Below are positions 17,490 to 25,917 of a DNA stretch of 36,098 nt, piece by piece. The DNA is taken from the NCBI GenBank assembly GCA_964547975.1, contig CAZJRM010000025.1:1-36098 (forward strand), written 5' to 3'. The position numbers and the translations under genes were made by a program. Each line of letters opens with the position of its first letter. Positions within the stretch are counted from its first letter, which is position 1. This DNA is from CAYJPV01 sp964547975 (GTDB lineage: Bacteria; Acidobacteriota; Vicinamibacteria; Vicinamibacterales; JAKQTR01). Under the pieces are notes generated by a model. That model saw only the letters and a list, made by a program, of their open reading frames with translations, was not told the origin of the DNA and did no database searches.

Positions 17490-18705
17490 TCAGGATACCC
17501 GAAGTGCGGCGGCGACGGCGCGGAGGAGGACGTCGGAGGCGAAAGGCTTGGTGACGACGGNNNNNNNNNNNNNNNNNNNNNNNNNNNNNNNNNNNNNNNN
17601 NNNNNNNNNNNNNNNNNNNNNNNNNNNNNNNNNNNNNNNNNNNNNNNNNNNNNNNNNNNNCATGCTGGACGAGGGAGCGGAACCGGGCTTCCTGGGCCAG
17701 CTGGGATTCGAACAATCGCCGGTTCTCCCGCAACTCCGCCATCTGGCGCAGCACCAGCAGGCTCGTCATCGCTCCTGCGGAGTAGCCGAAAATCGACAGC
17801 TCGCCATCCGGGTGAGCCAACACCTGATATGTCAGCAGGATGTATGCGGCAGCCACCAGCCCGTGCGGGAGCGCCATCCGGATGCGGCCTTCCCAGCCGC
17901 GGGCGAGTGGAGGATCCGTGGCGCCCGTGTACGCGTGCCAGGCGTATCTCGCCGCGACCCACTTTGCCACCCAGCCGGCAAACCAGAACAAGTCGGCTGG
18001 GCCTCCGGCCTGGAACTCTGTCGATGTCGACAGTGCCAGGTTGCCGCCCAACCCGCAGATGTTGGCGAAGAGCAACCAGCCGACTGCCACACGCGCCACG
18101 TGGTCTCGCTTGTGGAAGACACCGACAGCGAGCGTGGCGAAGACCAACCAGTCGATCCCGGCGCGCACCCGCACGGGGTTGACGCTCCCGAGATCGCCGA
18201 TGGTCGAAATGACCGTTGTTCCGTAGTGGAAGGCCAGCACGAATGCCGCGACCACGATCAGGCCGGCGTCGAGCCAGAATCGCGCCAGGGGGCGTGGCAA
18301 GGGTCGGAGACCTGGAAACGTGAGCGCAGCCGCCACGGTCACGCCGACCTCGGCGTATTCGATGGCTTCGATCCACGGTGGCGTGCCGGCTGGACCGCTC
18401 AGGCGCACGAAGTATGTCCACGCCGCTCCGCTCAACCACAGCGCCGCCGCCTCGACGGCCAGCAACCGCCAAGCCATCTCCGTTCGTCGGTCGAGGCCAC
18501 TGGCTCGGGCGGCGCCGGCGGTCCGCAGGTACTGCCAGCAGACGGTCAAGCCCAGCGGCAGAAACGACGCGTCGGCGATGACCTTGTTGTACGGGGCGGA
18601 GGGATCGTGCAGCACGACCCATGCGACGTAGATGGCCGTGTAGCCGAGGGCCACCAGGTCGGCGGGAGGAGCGGCCCGCAGGTACGCCAGGAGGCGACGT
18701 GTCAT
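17490..18705 (-). CDS. Hybrid histidine kinase 1, interrupted by assembly gap
   Basis: The N-terminal part (348 residues, from ATG 18705) has about seven to eight transmembrane helices and ends in the linker LVLRQMAELRENRRLFESQL and RSLVQH. After the 100-N gap the frame resumes with VVTKPFASDVLLRAVAAALRVS and a TGA at 17490-17492, which is the end of a receiver domain. By alignment with kinase 2 the gap should contain PAS, HisKA, HATPase and most of the receiver domain. Replacing 100 N by the 1386 bp present in kinase 2 restores an in-frame gene of 2502 bp (833 residues). The start overlaps the kinase 2 stop as ATGA, so the two are translationally coupled. The gene is probably intact in the organism; its middle is not observed here. 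Confidence 0.8.
17506..17715. repeat. 55-bp exact repeats on both sides of the gap
   Basis: Bases 17506-17560, just left of the N run, are identical to 18745-18799, and bases 17661-17715, just right of it, are identical to 20186-20240. Both matches are exactly 55 bp and stop at a single mismatch on the outer side. This pattern is expected when a de Bruijn graph of k=55 enters a repeat that was placed only once. Beyond the right-hand 55 bp, similarity continues with about three mismatches to roughly 17760, then stops. Confidence 0.9.
17561..17660. other. Assembly gap of 100 N
   Basis: An unknown-sequence run of exactly 100 N, a conventional placeholder for a gap of unknown size. Comparison with the paralogous kinase puts its edges opposite 18799 and 20186, so about 1386 bp are predicted to be missing. 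Confidence 0.97.
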
Positions 18706-21215
18706 GTCGTCCCCTTCCCTGGTGTGTTCGCGAGTGGCGCCAGCGCGGCGGCGACGGCGCGGAGGAGGACGTCGGAGGCGAAAGGCTTGGTGACGACGGC
18801 GGCGACATGGGGCGCGAGGTCGGAGACGCTGCGGGCGTCGCCGGCGAAGCCGGTGATGCAGACGATGGGGAGGTCGGGGCGCAGGGCGCGGACGCGGGCG
18901 ATGAGGCCGCGGCCATCGAGGCCGGGCATGACCATGTCGGTGACGAGGAGGTCGAGGGGCGTGCCGGCGGTGACGAGGTCGAGGGCGGCGAGGCCGTCGG
19001 GGGCGTCGATGACGCGATAGCCGGCCCGCTCGAGCATGCGGCGGGTGACCGTGCGGACGCCGAGTTCATCGTCGACGAGGAGGATGTGGCGGGCGTCGGG
19101 ACGGTGGTCGGGGAGCGGGACGGCGGCGGGAGCGGCGCGCAGCGTGTCGAGGGTCCGGGGGAGGAGCAGGGTGAAGGTGGTGCCGCGGCCTTCGACGCTC
19201 TCGACGGTGATGTGGCCGCCGGCATGGGTGACGATGCCGTGGACCATGGCGAGGCCGAGGCCCATGCCGCGGTCCTTGGCCTTGGTGGAGAAGAAGGGCT
19301 CGAAGATGCGGGCGCGGACGTCGGGCGTCATGCCGACGCCCTGGTCGGCGACGACGAGGGCGACGTAGGCGCCGGGAGGCAGCGCGCCGGTCTCGGGACT
19401 GGGGGCGGTGAGGACGCGGTTGGCGGTGGTGAGCTGGAGCAGGCCGCCGGCGGGCATGGCGTCGCGGGCGTTGGTGGCGAGATTGATGATGACCTGTTCG
19501 AGCTGGCCGGGGTCGACCTTGAGGGGCCAGAGCGCGGGGTCGAGGTCGGTGCGGACCTCGATGCGGTCGGAGACGAGCTGGCGCAGCAGGGGGTCGAGGT
19601 CGACGAGGATGGTGTTGAGGTCGACGACGACGGGCTGGATGGCCTGCTTACGGCTGAAGGCGAGGAGTTTCTTGGTGACGGCGGCGGCGCGGTCGACGGC
19701 CTGCTCGATATGGCCGAGGTCGGTGCGGGCGGGGGCGCCGGCGGGCAGGTCCTCGCGGAGCAGTTCGGTGTAGCCGCGGATGGCGGTGAGGACGTTGTTG
19801 AAGTCGTGGGCGAGGCCGCCGGCGAGATGGCCGACGGCATCGAGTTTCTGGGCGTGATGGAGCTGGCGTTCGAGTTCGTTGCGCTCGGTGACGTCGCGGC
19901 AGTTGAGGACGACGCCGGCGACGGCGGGGTCGTGGCGCAGGTCGGTGGCGACGAGCTCGACGTCGCGATGGTCGCCGGCGGCGGTGCGCATGCGGGTCTG
20001 CAGGCGGGGCAAGGTGGGGGTGTGATGGGCGAAGAGGGGGTCGAGCGCGGCCGCTTCGTCCGGGGGGAGGAGAGCCGCGAGCGGCGTGCCGAGGGGGACG
20101 GCGTCGGCGCCGAAGACGCGGGCGACCGAGGGACTGACGTAGGTGACGCGGCGGTCGGCGTCGAGGACGAGGACGACATCCGAGGCATGCTGGACGAGGG
20201 AGCGGAACCGGGCTTCCTGGGCCAGCTGGGATTCGAACAACCGTCGGTTCTCCCGCAACTCCGCCATCTGACGCAGCACCAGCAGGGCGGACATCAGCGC
20301 CGACGCTACGACGACCAGCGGGAGGTACCGGCGGTCGCCGGCGGTCACGCGGCTGATGATCAGGATGAAGGTGACCGAGACCAGTGTGTAGGAAAAGGCG
20401 TTGCTCCGGAAATCGGTCGCGTCGCGTTCGTCCGCCTGGTCGGTCCGAGGCGACCGGCGGTACTGGTGCCACGCGTAGCGCGCGGCCACCCAGCGGAAGA
20501 TCCACGCGGAGAACCAGATGCCGTCGACGGCGTCGCCGAGGCGGTACACCTCCATGCCCGACAACACGTAGTTGGCCGTCAGGTACAGCGTGTTTGCGAC
20601 GAGCAGCAGGAGCATCGCGGTACGTGTGACCGCATCCCGTTTCCGCAGCACGCCCACCGCGCCGACGACGAAAACGGCCCAATCGAAAAAGACCTGCGCC
20701 AGGGCGATATGCTCCGGGCTTGCCGGCGATGGCCGCTCGGTGACCTTCGTGCCGTACTGGAACGCGAGCACGAGACCGACGACGACGATCAGCGCGATGT
20801 CGGAGGCGAATCGCGCCCGGTCGCGGGGAATGATCCGCCGATTGGGAAACCAGAGGAACGCGACAATCAGGAGGACGTGCTGGGCAATCTCGAGGTAGCC
20901 GACCCAGGCCGGATACGCGCCGACGCCGAAGAAGTTGACCAGGCGGGGCCAGGTATTGCCGATGAGCCACAGCGACCACGCCCCGGCGGCGAGAATGCCC
21001 CATGCGACCCTGGTGCGCCGGTCCGGGACGAGGCTCCTGGCATTGTTCAGATACGCCCAGCCCACCGCGAGGCCAAGGGGATAGAAGGAGACGTCCCCGA
21101 TGAAGAGGGTCTGTTCGGTACCGGGTGTGCGCACGGCCAGCCAGGCGAAATACGCCACGGCGTAGGCCAGGGCAACCAGGTCGGCGGCGAACGGGTGGCG
21201 AAGAAGGCGAGTCAT
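18702..21215 (-). CDS. Hybrid sensor histidine kinase 2 (7-8 TM, PAS, HisKA, HATPase, receiver)
   Basis: 837 residues from ATG 21215; this start aligns with kinase 1 (MTR...ADLVAL), whereas an upstream GTG adds a non-homologous stretch. Residues 10-315 hold about seven to eight hydrophobic helices. A PAS domain spans about 340-445. HisKA has His470 in GGLAHDFNN. The ATPase has the N box VIINLATNARDAM (575-587), DQGVGM (624-629), FEPFFST (638-644) and GMGLGLAM (650-657). The receiver (710-825) has phosphoacceptor Asp760 in VTDMVMPG and Lys810. It would autophosphorylate at the inner membrane and pass phosphate to its own receiver; with no output domain it needs a partner. The signal is unknown. 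Kinase 1 follows with a 4-bp overlap. The transmitter half has a much stronger preference for C-ending codons than the membrane half. Confidence 0.9.
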   Translation of the reverse strand: MTRLLRHPFAADLVALAYAVAYFAWLAVRTPGTEQTLFIGDVSFYPLGLAVGWAYLNNARSLVPDRRTRVAWGILAAGAWSLWLIGNTWPRLVNFFGVGAYPAWVGYLEIAQHVLLIVAFLWFPNRRIIPRDRARFASDIALIVVVGLVLAFQYGTKVTERPSPASPEHIALAQVFFDWAVFVVGAVGVLRKRDAVTRTAMLLLLVANTLYLTANYVLSGMEVYRLGDAVDGIWFSAWIFRWVAARYAWHQYRRSPRTDQADERDATDFRSNAFSYTLVSVTFILIISRVTAGDRRYLPLVVVASALMSALLVLRQMAELRENRRLFESQLAQEARFRSLVQHASDVVLVLDADRRVTYVSPSVARVFGADAVPLGTPLAALLPPDEAAALDPLFAHHTPTLPRLQTRMRTAAGDHRDVELVATDLRHDPAVAGVVLNCRDVTERNELERQLHHAQKLDAVGHLAGGLAHDFNNVLTAIRGYTELLREDLPAGAPARTDLGHIEQAVDRAAAVTKKLLAFSRKQAIQPVVVDLNTILVDLDPLLRQLVSDRIEVRTDLDPALWPLKVDPGQLEQVIINLATNARDAMPAGGLLQLTTANRVLTAPSPETGALPPGAYVALVVADQGVGMTPDVRARIFEPFFSTKAKDRGMGLGLAMVHGIVTHAGGHITVESVEGRGTTFTLLLPRTLDTLRAAPAAVPLPDHRPDARHILLVDDELGVRTVTRRMLERAGYRVIDAPDGLAALDLVTAGTPLDLLVTDMVMPGLDGRGLIARVRALRPDLPIVCITGFAGDARSVSDLAPHVAAVVTKPFASDVLLRAVAAALAPLANTPGKGTT
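18745..20240 (-). repeat. Near-identical transmitter/receiver module shared by the two kinases
   Basis: This 1496-bp block of kinase 2 is inferred to be present in the same form in kinase 1, because both edges of it (55 bp each) recur exactly at the edges of the gap and the block did not assemble twice. It covers PAS through receiver. Outside it the two genes diverge quickly, especially in the membrane domains. A recent module duplication or gene conversion is the simplest reading. Confidence 0.65.
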
Positions 21216-21306
21216 CGGCGTGCCGGGCGCGGGGCACACGCGTCCCCACACAGGTTATCGGCAAATCGTCAGAAACGCGCGAGCGAAGTGCGGGGGAGAC
21301 CGATGG

Positions 21307-23145
21307 TTAGCGGGCCTGCCACAGGCCCGACAGGACGATGGCCGGCAACGACGCGGCGGCCCAGACGAGGAGTGCCTGCCCGGCCAGGGCGAGGCCGCGC
21401 CGGCGGATCAGCCGCTCCAGCGCCCACGGGAGCCCGCCGCCGACGATCCCCGCCAGCAGCGGGTACCAGACGGGTGCGATGACGAACCAGGCAAAGCCGA
21501 GGGTCAACGTCGAGCTGACGAACGCCACGAACGCTGCGCCCCACCATCGCCTGGCGCCCATCCGACGGGCCAGCCAGGCCCCGACGGCCGTCGCGAGCGC
21601 GAGAACCGCCGCGAGACGCACGAGGTACGGCCGGGCGATCGCCCAGAGGCTCAACGAGGCTTCGTCGCTGGCGGCCTTCGAGCGGAGCTGTGTCATCGCG
21701 GATTCCATGACCGCCAGCCGGGGACGAAGCTCCGGGGAGACGACCGCGCGAACCTGCTCGAGTGACGCGTACGGAGCACCGGTTACCAGCCGCTCGGCGA
21801 GGTCGCGGGACACGCCGGGAACACCGACCCAATCGAAGGCGGTCGCCGCATTCGCGTCGAAGGTGTGGGTGCGCGGAATTCCGCGGTACTGATCGAACAG
21901 GCTTGTCCCGGTGGTCAATGCGTCGTTGGCGAGCCAGAGTTCAGGCGCCTCCGGGGGAAGGTCCTGGCCGAGCAGCGCGGCGCGAACCAGCCTCGCGACG
22001 TCCTCGGCATCTTCCGGGAACCGCGCGATATACCGCCGGAGGAACTCGGCGCTGGTGGACGGGCGGTCGGCCGCCAGCGTCGCAAACAGCTTCAGGTAGA
22101 CGTTGTCGAGCGGCTCGGCGTCCTGAGGCGTGATTCCGAACGCGTCGAAGAGTGACGCGGCGCCGTAGCGGTGCTGCAGCGCGTCATCGGTCACGAAGCG
22201 CCAGAAGAGGTGCGCGATCACACCTTCGGTCGACAGCATCGCCGTCCCCGGTTTCGGTGTGCCGTCGGTGCGGCCGGGAAGGACGCTGTGGAGCAGGTAC
22301 CCGTCGTACTTGTCCGCCCGATCGAGCAGGTGCCCCGGGATTGGCGTCTGCCTCGCGAACAGGTTGGCCTTGACGGCGTGATACCGCCAGACCTGTTCGG
22401 TCGAACTGAACCAGAGGAGGAACCGGATCTGCGAGGGGCGAACCGGTAACCAGCCGAATCCGAGGTCGTGCTCGAAGGCGGTGGCGGCGTTCGTGGCACG
22501 TTCCAGCGGACCGGGGTCCGAACGCAGCCCGCGTGTGGCCTCGACCGCCCCCGGATCGTCGACGGCCATGACTTGCGCGTGTTCGGCGAAGCCCTCGTTG
22601 AACGCATTCACGGGATCCGTACGCACTCCGATCGCATGCATCTGGTTGCCGCCGCTCTCCCTCGGCTCCCCGGCCAACTGGCGGACGATGACATGGAGCA
22701 GTTCGTGCGGGAAGATCTGGTCCATCGCCCCGAACGCGCCACTGAGCCGCGAATTGCGGTGGAGATCGACCCAGCCGACGTCGGCTTTCTTCTCGCCGTC
22801 GAGGAAGAATCCGAACCGCGGGAAACCGCCCTGCCGGGTGGAGAGCAACAGATAGGCCGGCTCCGGTGTCCGACCGTGTGCGCGGCGCAGGTACTCCTGC
22901 TCCAGTGCGAACAGCCGCAGCAGCCGTCCGGAGAACCCCCGGGTCAGGACGGCGTGGACGGCCGATGCGTCCGGGTGCCTGGTCAGGACCGGAAGCCCGT
23001 CGCGGACTTGACCGGTGTCGGTCAGGATGACGAGGGCGGGGCGACTGCCGCCCGGCGTGGGTTGGGCGGATGCCGAGGACGACACGAAGCTGATGAGGAT
23101 GACGGCGATGAGTGCGGCCGCGCGGCGAGAGGTCACGTAGGACAA
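21307..23145 (-). CDS. Membrane-anchored zincin-like protein with helix-hairpin-helix motif
   Basis: 612 residues from TTG 23145, with GAGG 8 nt upstream; a GTG at 23136 is the alternative. An N-terminal signal (to about residue 28, SASAQ) directs export. FPHELLHV puts HExxH at 147-151, and NEGFAEH (183-189) supplies Glu184 as a plausible third zinc ligand, the gluzincin arrangement. Residues 438-468 (WVGVPGVSRDLAERLV) form a ComEA-like helix-hairpin-helix. Three to four transmembrane helices follow, about 506-526, 534-556, 558-573 and 585-606. The main body would therefore sit outside the cytoplasm, anchored by its C-terminus. I do not recognise a named family. Peptidase activity is likely from the motif but not proven; substrate unknown. 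No partner gene is obvious; neighbours are a kinase and an ABC-F gene. Confidence 0.72.
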   Translation of the reverse strand: MSYVTSRRAAALIAVILISFVSSSASAQPTPGGSRPALVILTDTGQVRDGLPVLTRHPDASAVHAVLTRGFSGRLLRLFALEQEYLRRAHGRTPEPAYLLLSTRQGGFPRFGFFLDGEKKADVGWVDLHRNSRLSGAFGAMDQIFPHELLHVIVRQLAGEPRESGGNQMHAIGVRTDPVNAFNEGFAEHAQVMAVDDPGAVEATRGLRSDPGPLERATNAATAFEHDLGFGWLPVRPSQIRFLLWFSSTEQVWRYHAVKANLFARQTPIPGHLLDRADKYDGYLLHSVLPGRTDGTPKPGTAMLSTEGVIAHLFWRFVTDDALQHRYGAASLFDAFGITPQDAEPLDNVYLKLFATLAADRPSTSAEFLRRYIARFPEDAEDVARLVRAALLGQDLPPEAPELWLANDALTTGTSLFDQYRGIPRTHTFDANAATAFDWVGVPGVSRDLAERLVTGAPYASLEQVRAVVSPELRPRLAVMESAMTQLRSKAASDEASLSLWAIARPYLVRLAAVLALATAVGAWLARRMGARRWWGAAFVAFVSSTLTLGFAWFVIAPVWYPLLAGIVGGGLPWALERLIRRRGLALAGQALLVWAAASLPAIVLSGLWQAR

Positions 23146-23176
23146 GACGCACGCCTCGCGTTTCCAGTTCGCCGCC

Positions 23177-23289
23177 CCGAAACTGGGCCACCTTCCGTTT
23201 CGTGAACAGGCGCCTGGAATCCCTGCAAGTCGTTGATTTCAGGTCGAAGGGCGCCTGGATAGCCGAAGCGGAAGGTGACCCCATTTCGG
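23177..23289. repeat. Imperfect 26-bp inverted repeat, MITE-like
   Basis: Arms 23177-23202 and 23264-23289 pair at 22 of 26 positions (CCACCTTCCG core), with further partial pairing around GGCGCC inside; total length 113 bp. It fills almost the whole gap between the ABC-F stop (23297) and the next gene start (23145). It may be a non-autonomous transposon relic, an end-to-end IS remnant, or an mRNA hairpin. No transposase and no clear target duplication are seen. Confidence 0.5.
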
Positions 23290-23296
23290 CCCCATC

Positions 23297-25204
23297 TCAC
23301 GTCGCCCTCGCCTCGAGATCGAGCCAGCGTTCGAGCAGGCCGTTGAGTTCAGCATGTGCCGCCTCGAGCCGTGCCATCGTCTGCGTGATCGCATCCGCGC
23401 CCTCCTTGTAGAAGTCGGGCCCGGCGATGCGCGTATCGAGCGCGCGGATTTCGGTTTCCAGGGCGTCGATGCGGCCCGGCAGTTGGGCGTACTCGCGCTG
23501 CTCGTTGAACGTGAGCCGTTTTCGGGCCGGGGACGGACCCTGAGGTCGGCGGGAGTCGCCAGTGTCGGTTCTCCGTGGCGTCGCCTGGTCGGCGGCTGCC
23601 TGGCCGGGTGTCGGGCGTTGCCGCACCCAGTCCTGGTATCCGCCAACGTATTCGACCACCGTGCCGCCGCCTTCGAACACCATCGTGCTCGTGACGGCAT
23701 TGTCGAGAAACGCGCGGTCGTGGCTGACGAGCAGCAACGTACCCGGGAACTCGGCGAGCTGGGCTTCGAGCAACTCGAGGGATTCGATATCGAGGTCGTT
23801 CGTCGGCTCGTCGAGTACCAGGACGTTGGCGGGCCTGGTGAACAGGCGTGCCAGAAGCAGTCGATTGCGTTCGCCGCCCGACAAGGCGCGCACCGGCGAA
23901 CGTGCCCGCTCGGGCGGGAAGAGAAAGTCGGCCAGGTAGCCGTTCACGTGGCGCGAACGGCCGTTGACCGTGACGGTGGTGTTGCCGTCGCCGATGGTGT
24001 CGAAGACGGTCCGATCCGGATCGAGTTGTTCCCGCTGCTGGTCGTAGTACGCCACCTGGACGTTGGCCCCGTGGCGCACCGAACCGGAGTCGGGGTCGAG
24101 TTCGCCCAGCAGCATCCGCAGCAGCGTCGTCTTGCCCGCGCCGTTCGGCCCGATGAGCCCGATCCGGTCGCCGCGCATGACGCGAGTCGAGAAACCCGCC
24201 ACGACGGACTTGCCGTCGAACGCCTTGGAGATGCTGGCGGCTTCGAACACGAGTTTGCCCGACGGATCGGCCAGTTCCATCTGCAGCCGGATCGTGCCGG
24301 CGACCTCACGGCGCGCCGCCCGTTCCTCGCGCATCGCGATCAGCGCCTTCACGCGTCCTTCGTTGCGCGTCCGCCGGGCCTTGATGCCCTGGCGCAGCCA
24401 CGCTTCTTCTTCGGCGAGCTTCTTGTCGAACTTCTCCTGCTGCACCGCCTCGTTGGCGAGCCATTCGTCCTTCTTGCGGAGGAAGACGTCGTACGATCCC
24501 GGCCACGACGTCAGGCGCCCCCGATCGAGTTCGATGATCCGCGTGGCGAGGCGCTGCAGGAACGCGCGGTCGTGCGTGACGAACACCACCGCGCCGGCGT
24601 AGTCCGCGAGAAAGTCTTCGAGCCAGGAGATTGCCTCGATGTCGAGGTGATTCGTCGGCTCGTCCAGCAGGAGCACGTCGGGCTGCGCCACGAGCGCTCG
24701 TGCCAGCAGCACGCGGCGTTTCCATCCGCCGGACAACGTATCGACCACGGTGTCGGATGGCAGCGAGAGCCGGTTGAGCACCATTTCGACGCGCTGCTCC
24801 AGCCGCCAGCCGTCCCGCTCTTCGAGTTCGTGCTGCAGGCGTCCCAGCTTCGCGAGGGCGGACTCCGTCGGGTGGTCCGCCACGGCCACCGCCGCATGGT
24901 GATAGGCCGTTACCGCATCGCTCATGAACCCCAGGCCGTCGGCCACGACGTCGAACACCGTGCGGTCGGCTGACAGGGGGACATCCTGTTCGAGCCGGGC
25001 GAGACGAATGTTCGGCTGCCGCCACACCGATCCCGAGTCGGCCGGGCATTCGCCGCTGACGATGCGCAGGAGCGTCGACTTCCCGGACCCGTTGCGCCCG
25101 ATCAGGCACACACGTTCCTTCGCGTCCACCTGCAGCGTCACATCGTCGAGGAGCGGCAGATGGCCGAAGGCCAGCGAGACGTGGTCCAGCGTGACCAGAG
25201 GCAT
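23297..25204 (-). CDS. uup: ABC-F ATPase, Uup type
   Basis: 635 residues from ATG 25204 (MPLVTLDHVS). Longer starts would overlap the upstream response-regulator gene and add arginine-rich nonsense. Two ABC domains are complete: Walker A GRNGSGKS (36-43), signature LSGGWKRR, Walker B VLLLDEPTNHLD; then GPNGAGKTT, LSGGERNR and VLVLDEPTNDLD. The inter-domain linker is the charged helical ABC-F type (EEAWLRQGIKARRTRNEGRV). The C-terminal about 75 residues are a coiled coil (EQREYAQLPGRIDALETEIR), as in Uup, where it binds nucleic acid. There is no membrane domain, so it is not a transporter; ABC-F proteins act on ribosomes, and Uup also affects transposon excision and branched DNA. The 3' end abuts an inverted repeat. 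Symbol assigned by architecture; another ABC-F subfamily remains possible. Confidence 0.88.
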   Translation of the reverse strand: MPLVTLDHVSLAFGHLPLLDDVTLQVDAKERVCLIGRNGSGKSTLLRIVSGECPADSGSVWRQPNIRLARLEQDVPLSADRTVFDVVADGLGFMSDAVTAYHHAAVAVADHPTESALAKLGRLQHELEERDGWRLEQRVEMVLNRLSLPSDTVVDTLSGGWKRRVLLARALVAQPDVLLLDEPTNHLDIEAISWLEDFLADYAGAVVFVTHDRAFLQRLATRIIELDRGRLTSWPGSYDVFLRKKDEWLANEAVQQEKFDKKLAEEEAWLRQGIKARRTRNEGRVKALIAMREERAARREVAGTIRLQMELADPSGKLVFEAASISKAFDGKSVVAGFSTRVMRGDRIGLIGPNGAGKTTLLRMLLGELDPDSGSVRHGANVQVAYYDQQREQLDPDRTVFDTIGDGNTTVTVNGRSRHVNGYLADFLFPPERARSPVRALSGGERNRLLLARLFTRPANVLVLDEPTNDLDIESLELLEAQLAEFPGTLLLVSHDRAFLDNAVTSTMVFEGGGTVVEYVGGYQDWVRQRPTPGQAAADQATPRRTDTGDSRRPQGPSPARKRLTFNEQREYAQLPGRIDALETEIRALDTRIAGPDFYKEGADAITQTMARLEAAHAELNGLLERWLDLEARAT

Positions 25205-25272
25205 GACCGAACAGGTTACCGCAGACGCGCGCCCGGGCACACGTCGAACCGGCGGGCGCGGCGGGGCAGCGG

Positions 25273-25917
25273 CTACGAAATGATGCCGCGGCGGACGGCG
25301 TACAGGACGACTTCGGCGACCGAGTGGAGATCCAGCTTCTCGAGGACGTGCGACCGGTGGGTCTCGACCGTGGTCGTGCTGATCCCGAGCAGTTCGGCGA
25401 TGGACTTGTTGCTGTGGCCTTCGGCCACGAGCTGGAAGATCTCGCGCTCGCGATCCGAGAGCGACGCGTAGCGGTCTTCGGCGCCACGGCGGACGAGCGA
25501 GCGCCGGCACTCGTCGAGCAGCACTGCCGCGACCGCCGGGCTGAAGAAGGACCTGCCTCGAATGGCGGCCGTTACCGCTTCGACCAGATCGGTATCGGCC
25601 GAGTCCTTCAGGAGATACCCTGTCGCGCCGGCCTCCACGGCCCTCACGACGTGCGCCTCGTCCGAGTGCATCGACACCATGACGATCCGGACCGTGGGCG
25701 CGCGTTTCGAGATCTGGCGCGCGGCATCGATGCCGTTCAACTGGGGCATGCCGATGTCGAGTACGGCCACGTCAGGCGTCAGGGCGACCGCCTGACGGAC
25801 GGCTTCCCGGCCGTCGCCGGTTTCGGCGACGACGGTCCAGTCCGCATGCTCTTCGAGGATGCGGCGAAGGCCCTGCCGTACGAGCGTGTGATCATCAGCC
25901 AGCAGAATCCGCACCAT
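25273..25917 (-). CDS. NarL/FixJ-type response regulator
   Basis: 214 residues from ATG 25917 (MVRILLADDH). The receiver has Asp8/Asp9, phosphoacceptor Asp54 in AVLDIGMP, and Lys104 in YLLKDS. The C-terminal LuxR-type helix-turn-helix runs about 149-200 (LSDREREIFQLVAEGHSNKS, ISTTTVETHRSHV). It should bind DNA as a dimer once phosphorylated. Its start lies inside the end of the kinase gene (23-bp overlap), so the kinase at 25895-27346 is its cognate partner. Targets are unknown; the divergently transcribed operon starting at 27466 is the nearest candidate. Confidence 0.93.
   Translation of the reverse strand: MVRILLADDHTLVRQGLRRILEEHADWTVVAETGDGREAVRQAVALTPDVAVLDIGMPQLNGIDAARQISKRAPTVRIVMVSMHSDEAHVVRAVEAGATGYLLKDSADTDLVEAVTAAIRGRSFFSPAVAAVLLDECRRSLVRRGAEDRYASLSDREREIFQLVAEGHSNKSIAELLGISTTTVETHRSHVLEKLDLHSVAEVVLYAVRRGIIS

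Noticed and set aside
17490..18705. Kinase 1 as a pseudogene or truncated kinase
   Set aside because: Both ends are in frame with the intact paralogue and the missing length is a multiple of three, so the break is an assembly artefact rather than a mutation.
13112..19225. A continuous minus-strand reading frame of about 2000 codons running through the N gap
   Set aside because: It joins the M4 peptidase gene to out-of-frame kinase sequence by reading through 100 N; the upstream part is Pro/Ser/Thr-rich nonsense and the true peptidase start with signal peptide and ribosome site is at 17428.
18621..21482. A 953-codon plus-strand frame, rich in Gly, Asp, Glu and Val
   Set aside because: It is antisense to the whole of kinase 2; the strong C-ending codon bias of the kinase removes stop codons from the opposite strand. 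It has no domain and no ribosome site.
25205..25510. N-terminal extension of the ABC-F protein upstream of 25204
   Set aside because: The extra 102 residues are arginine/proline-rich, overlap the response-regulator gene in another frame and precede the normal ABC-F beginning.
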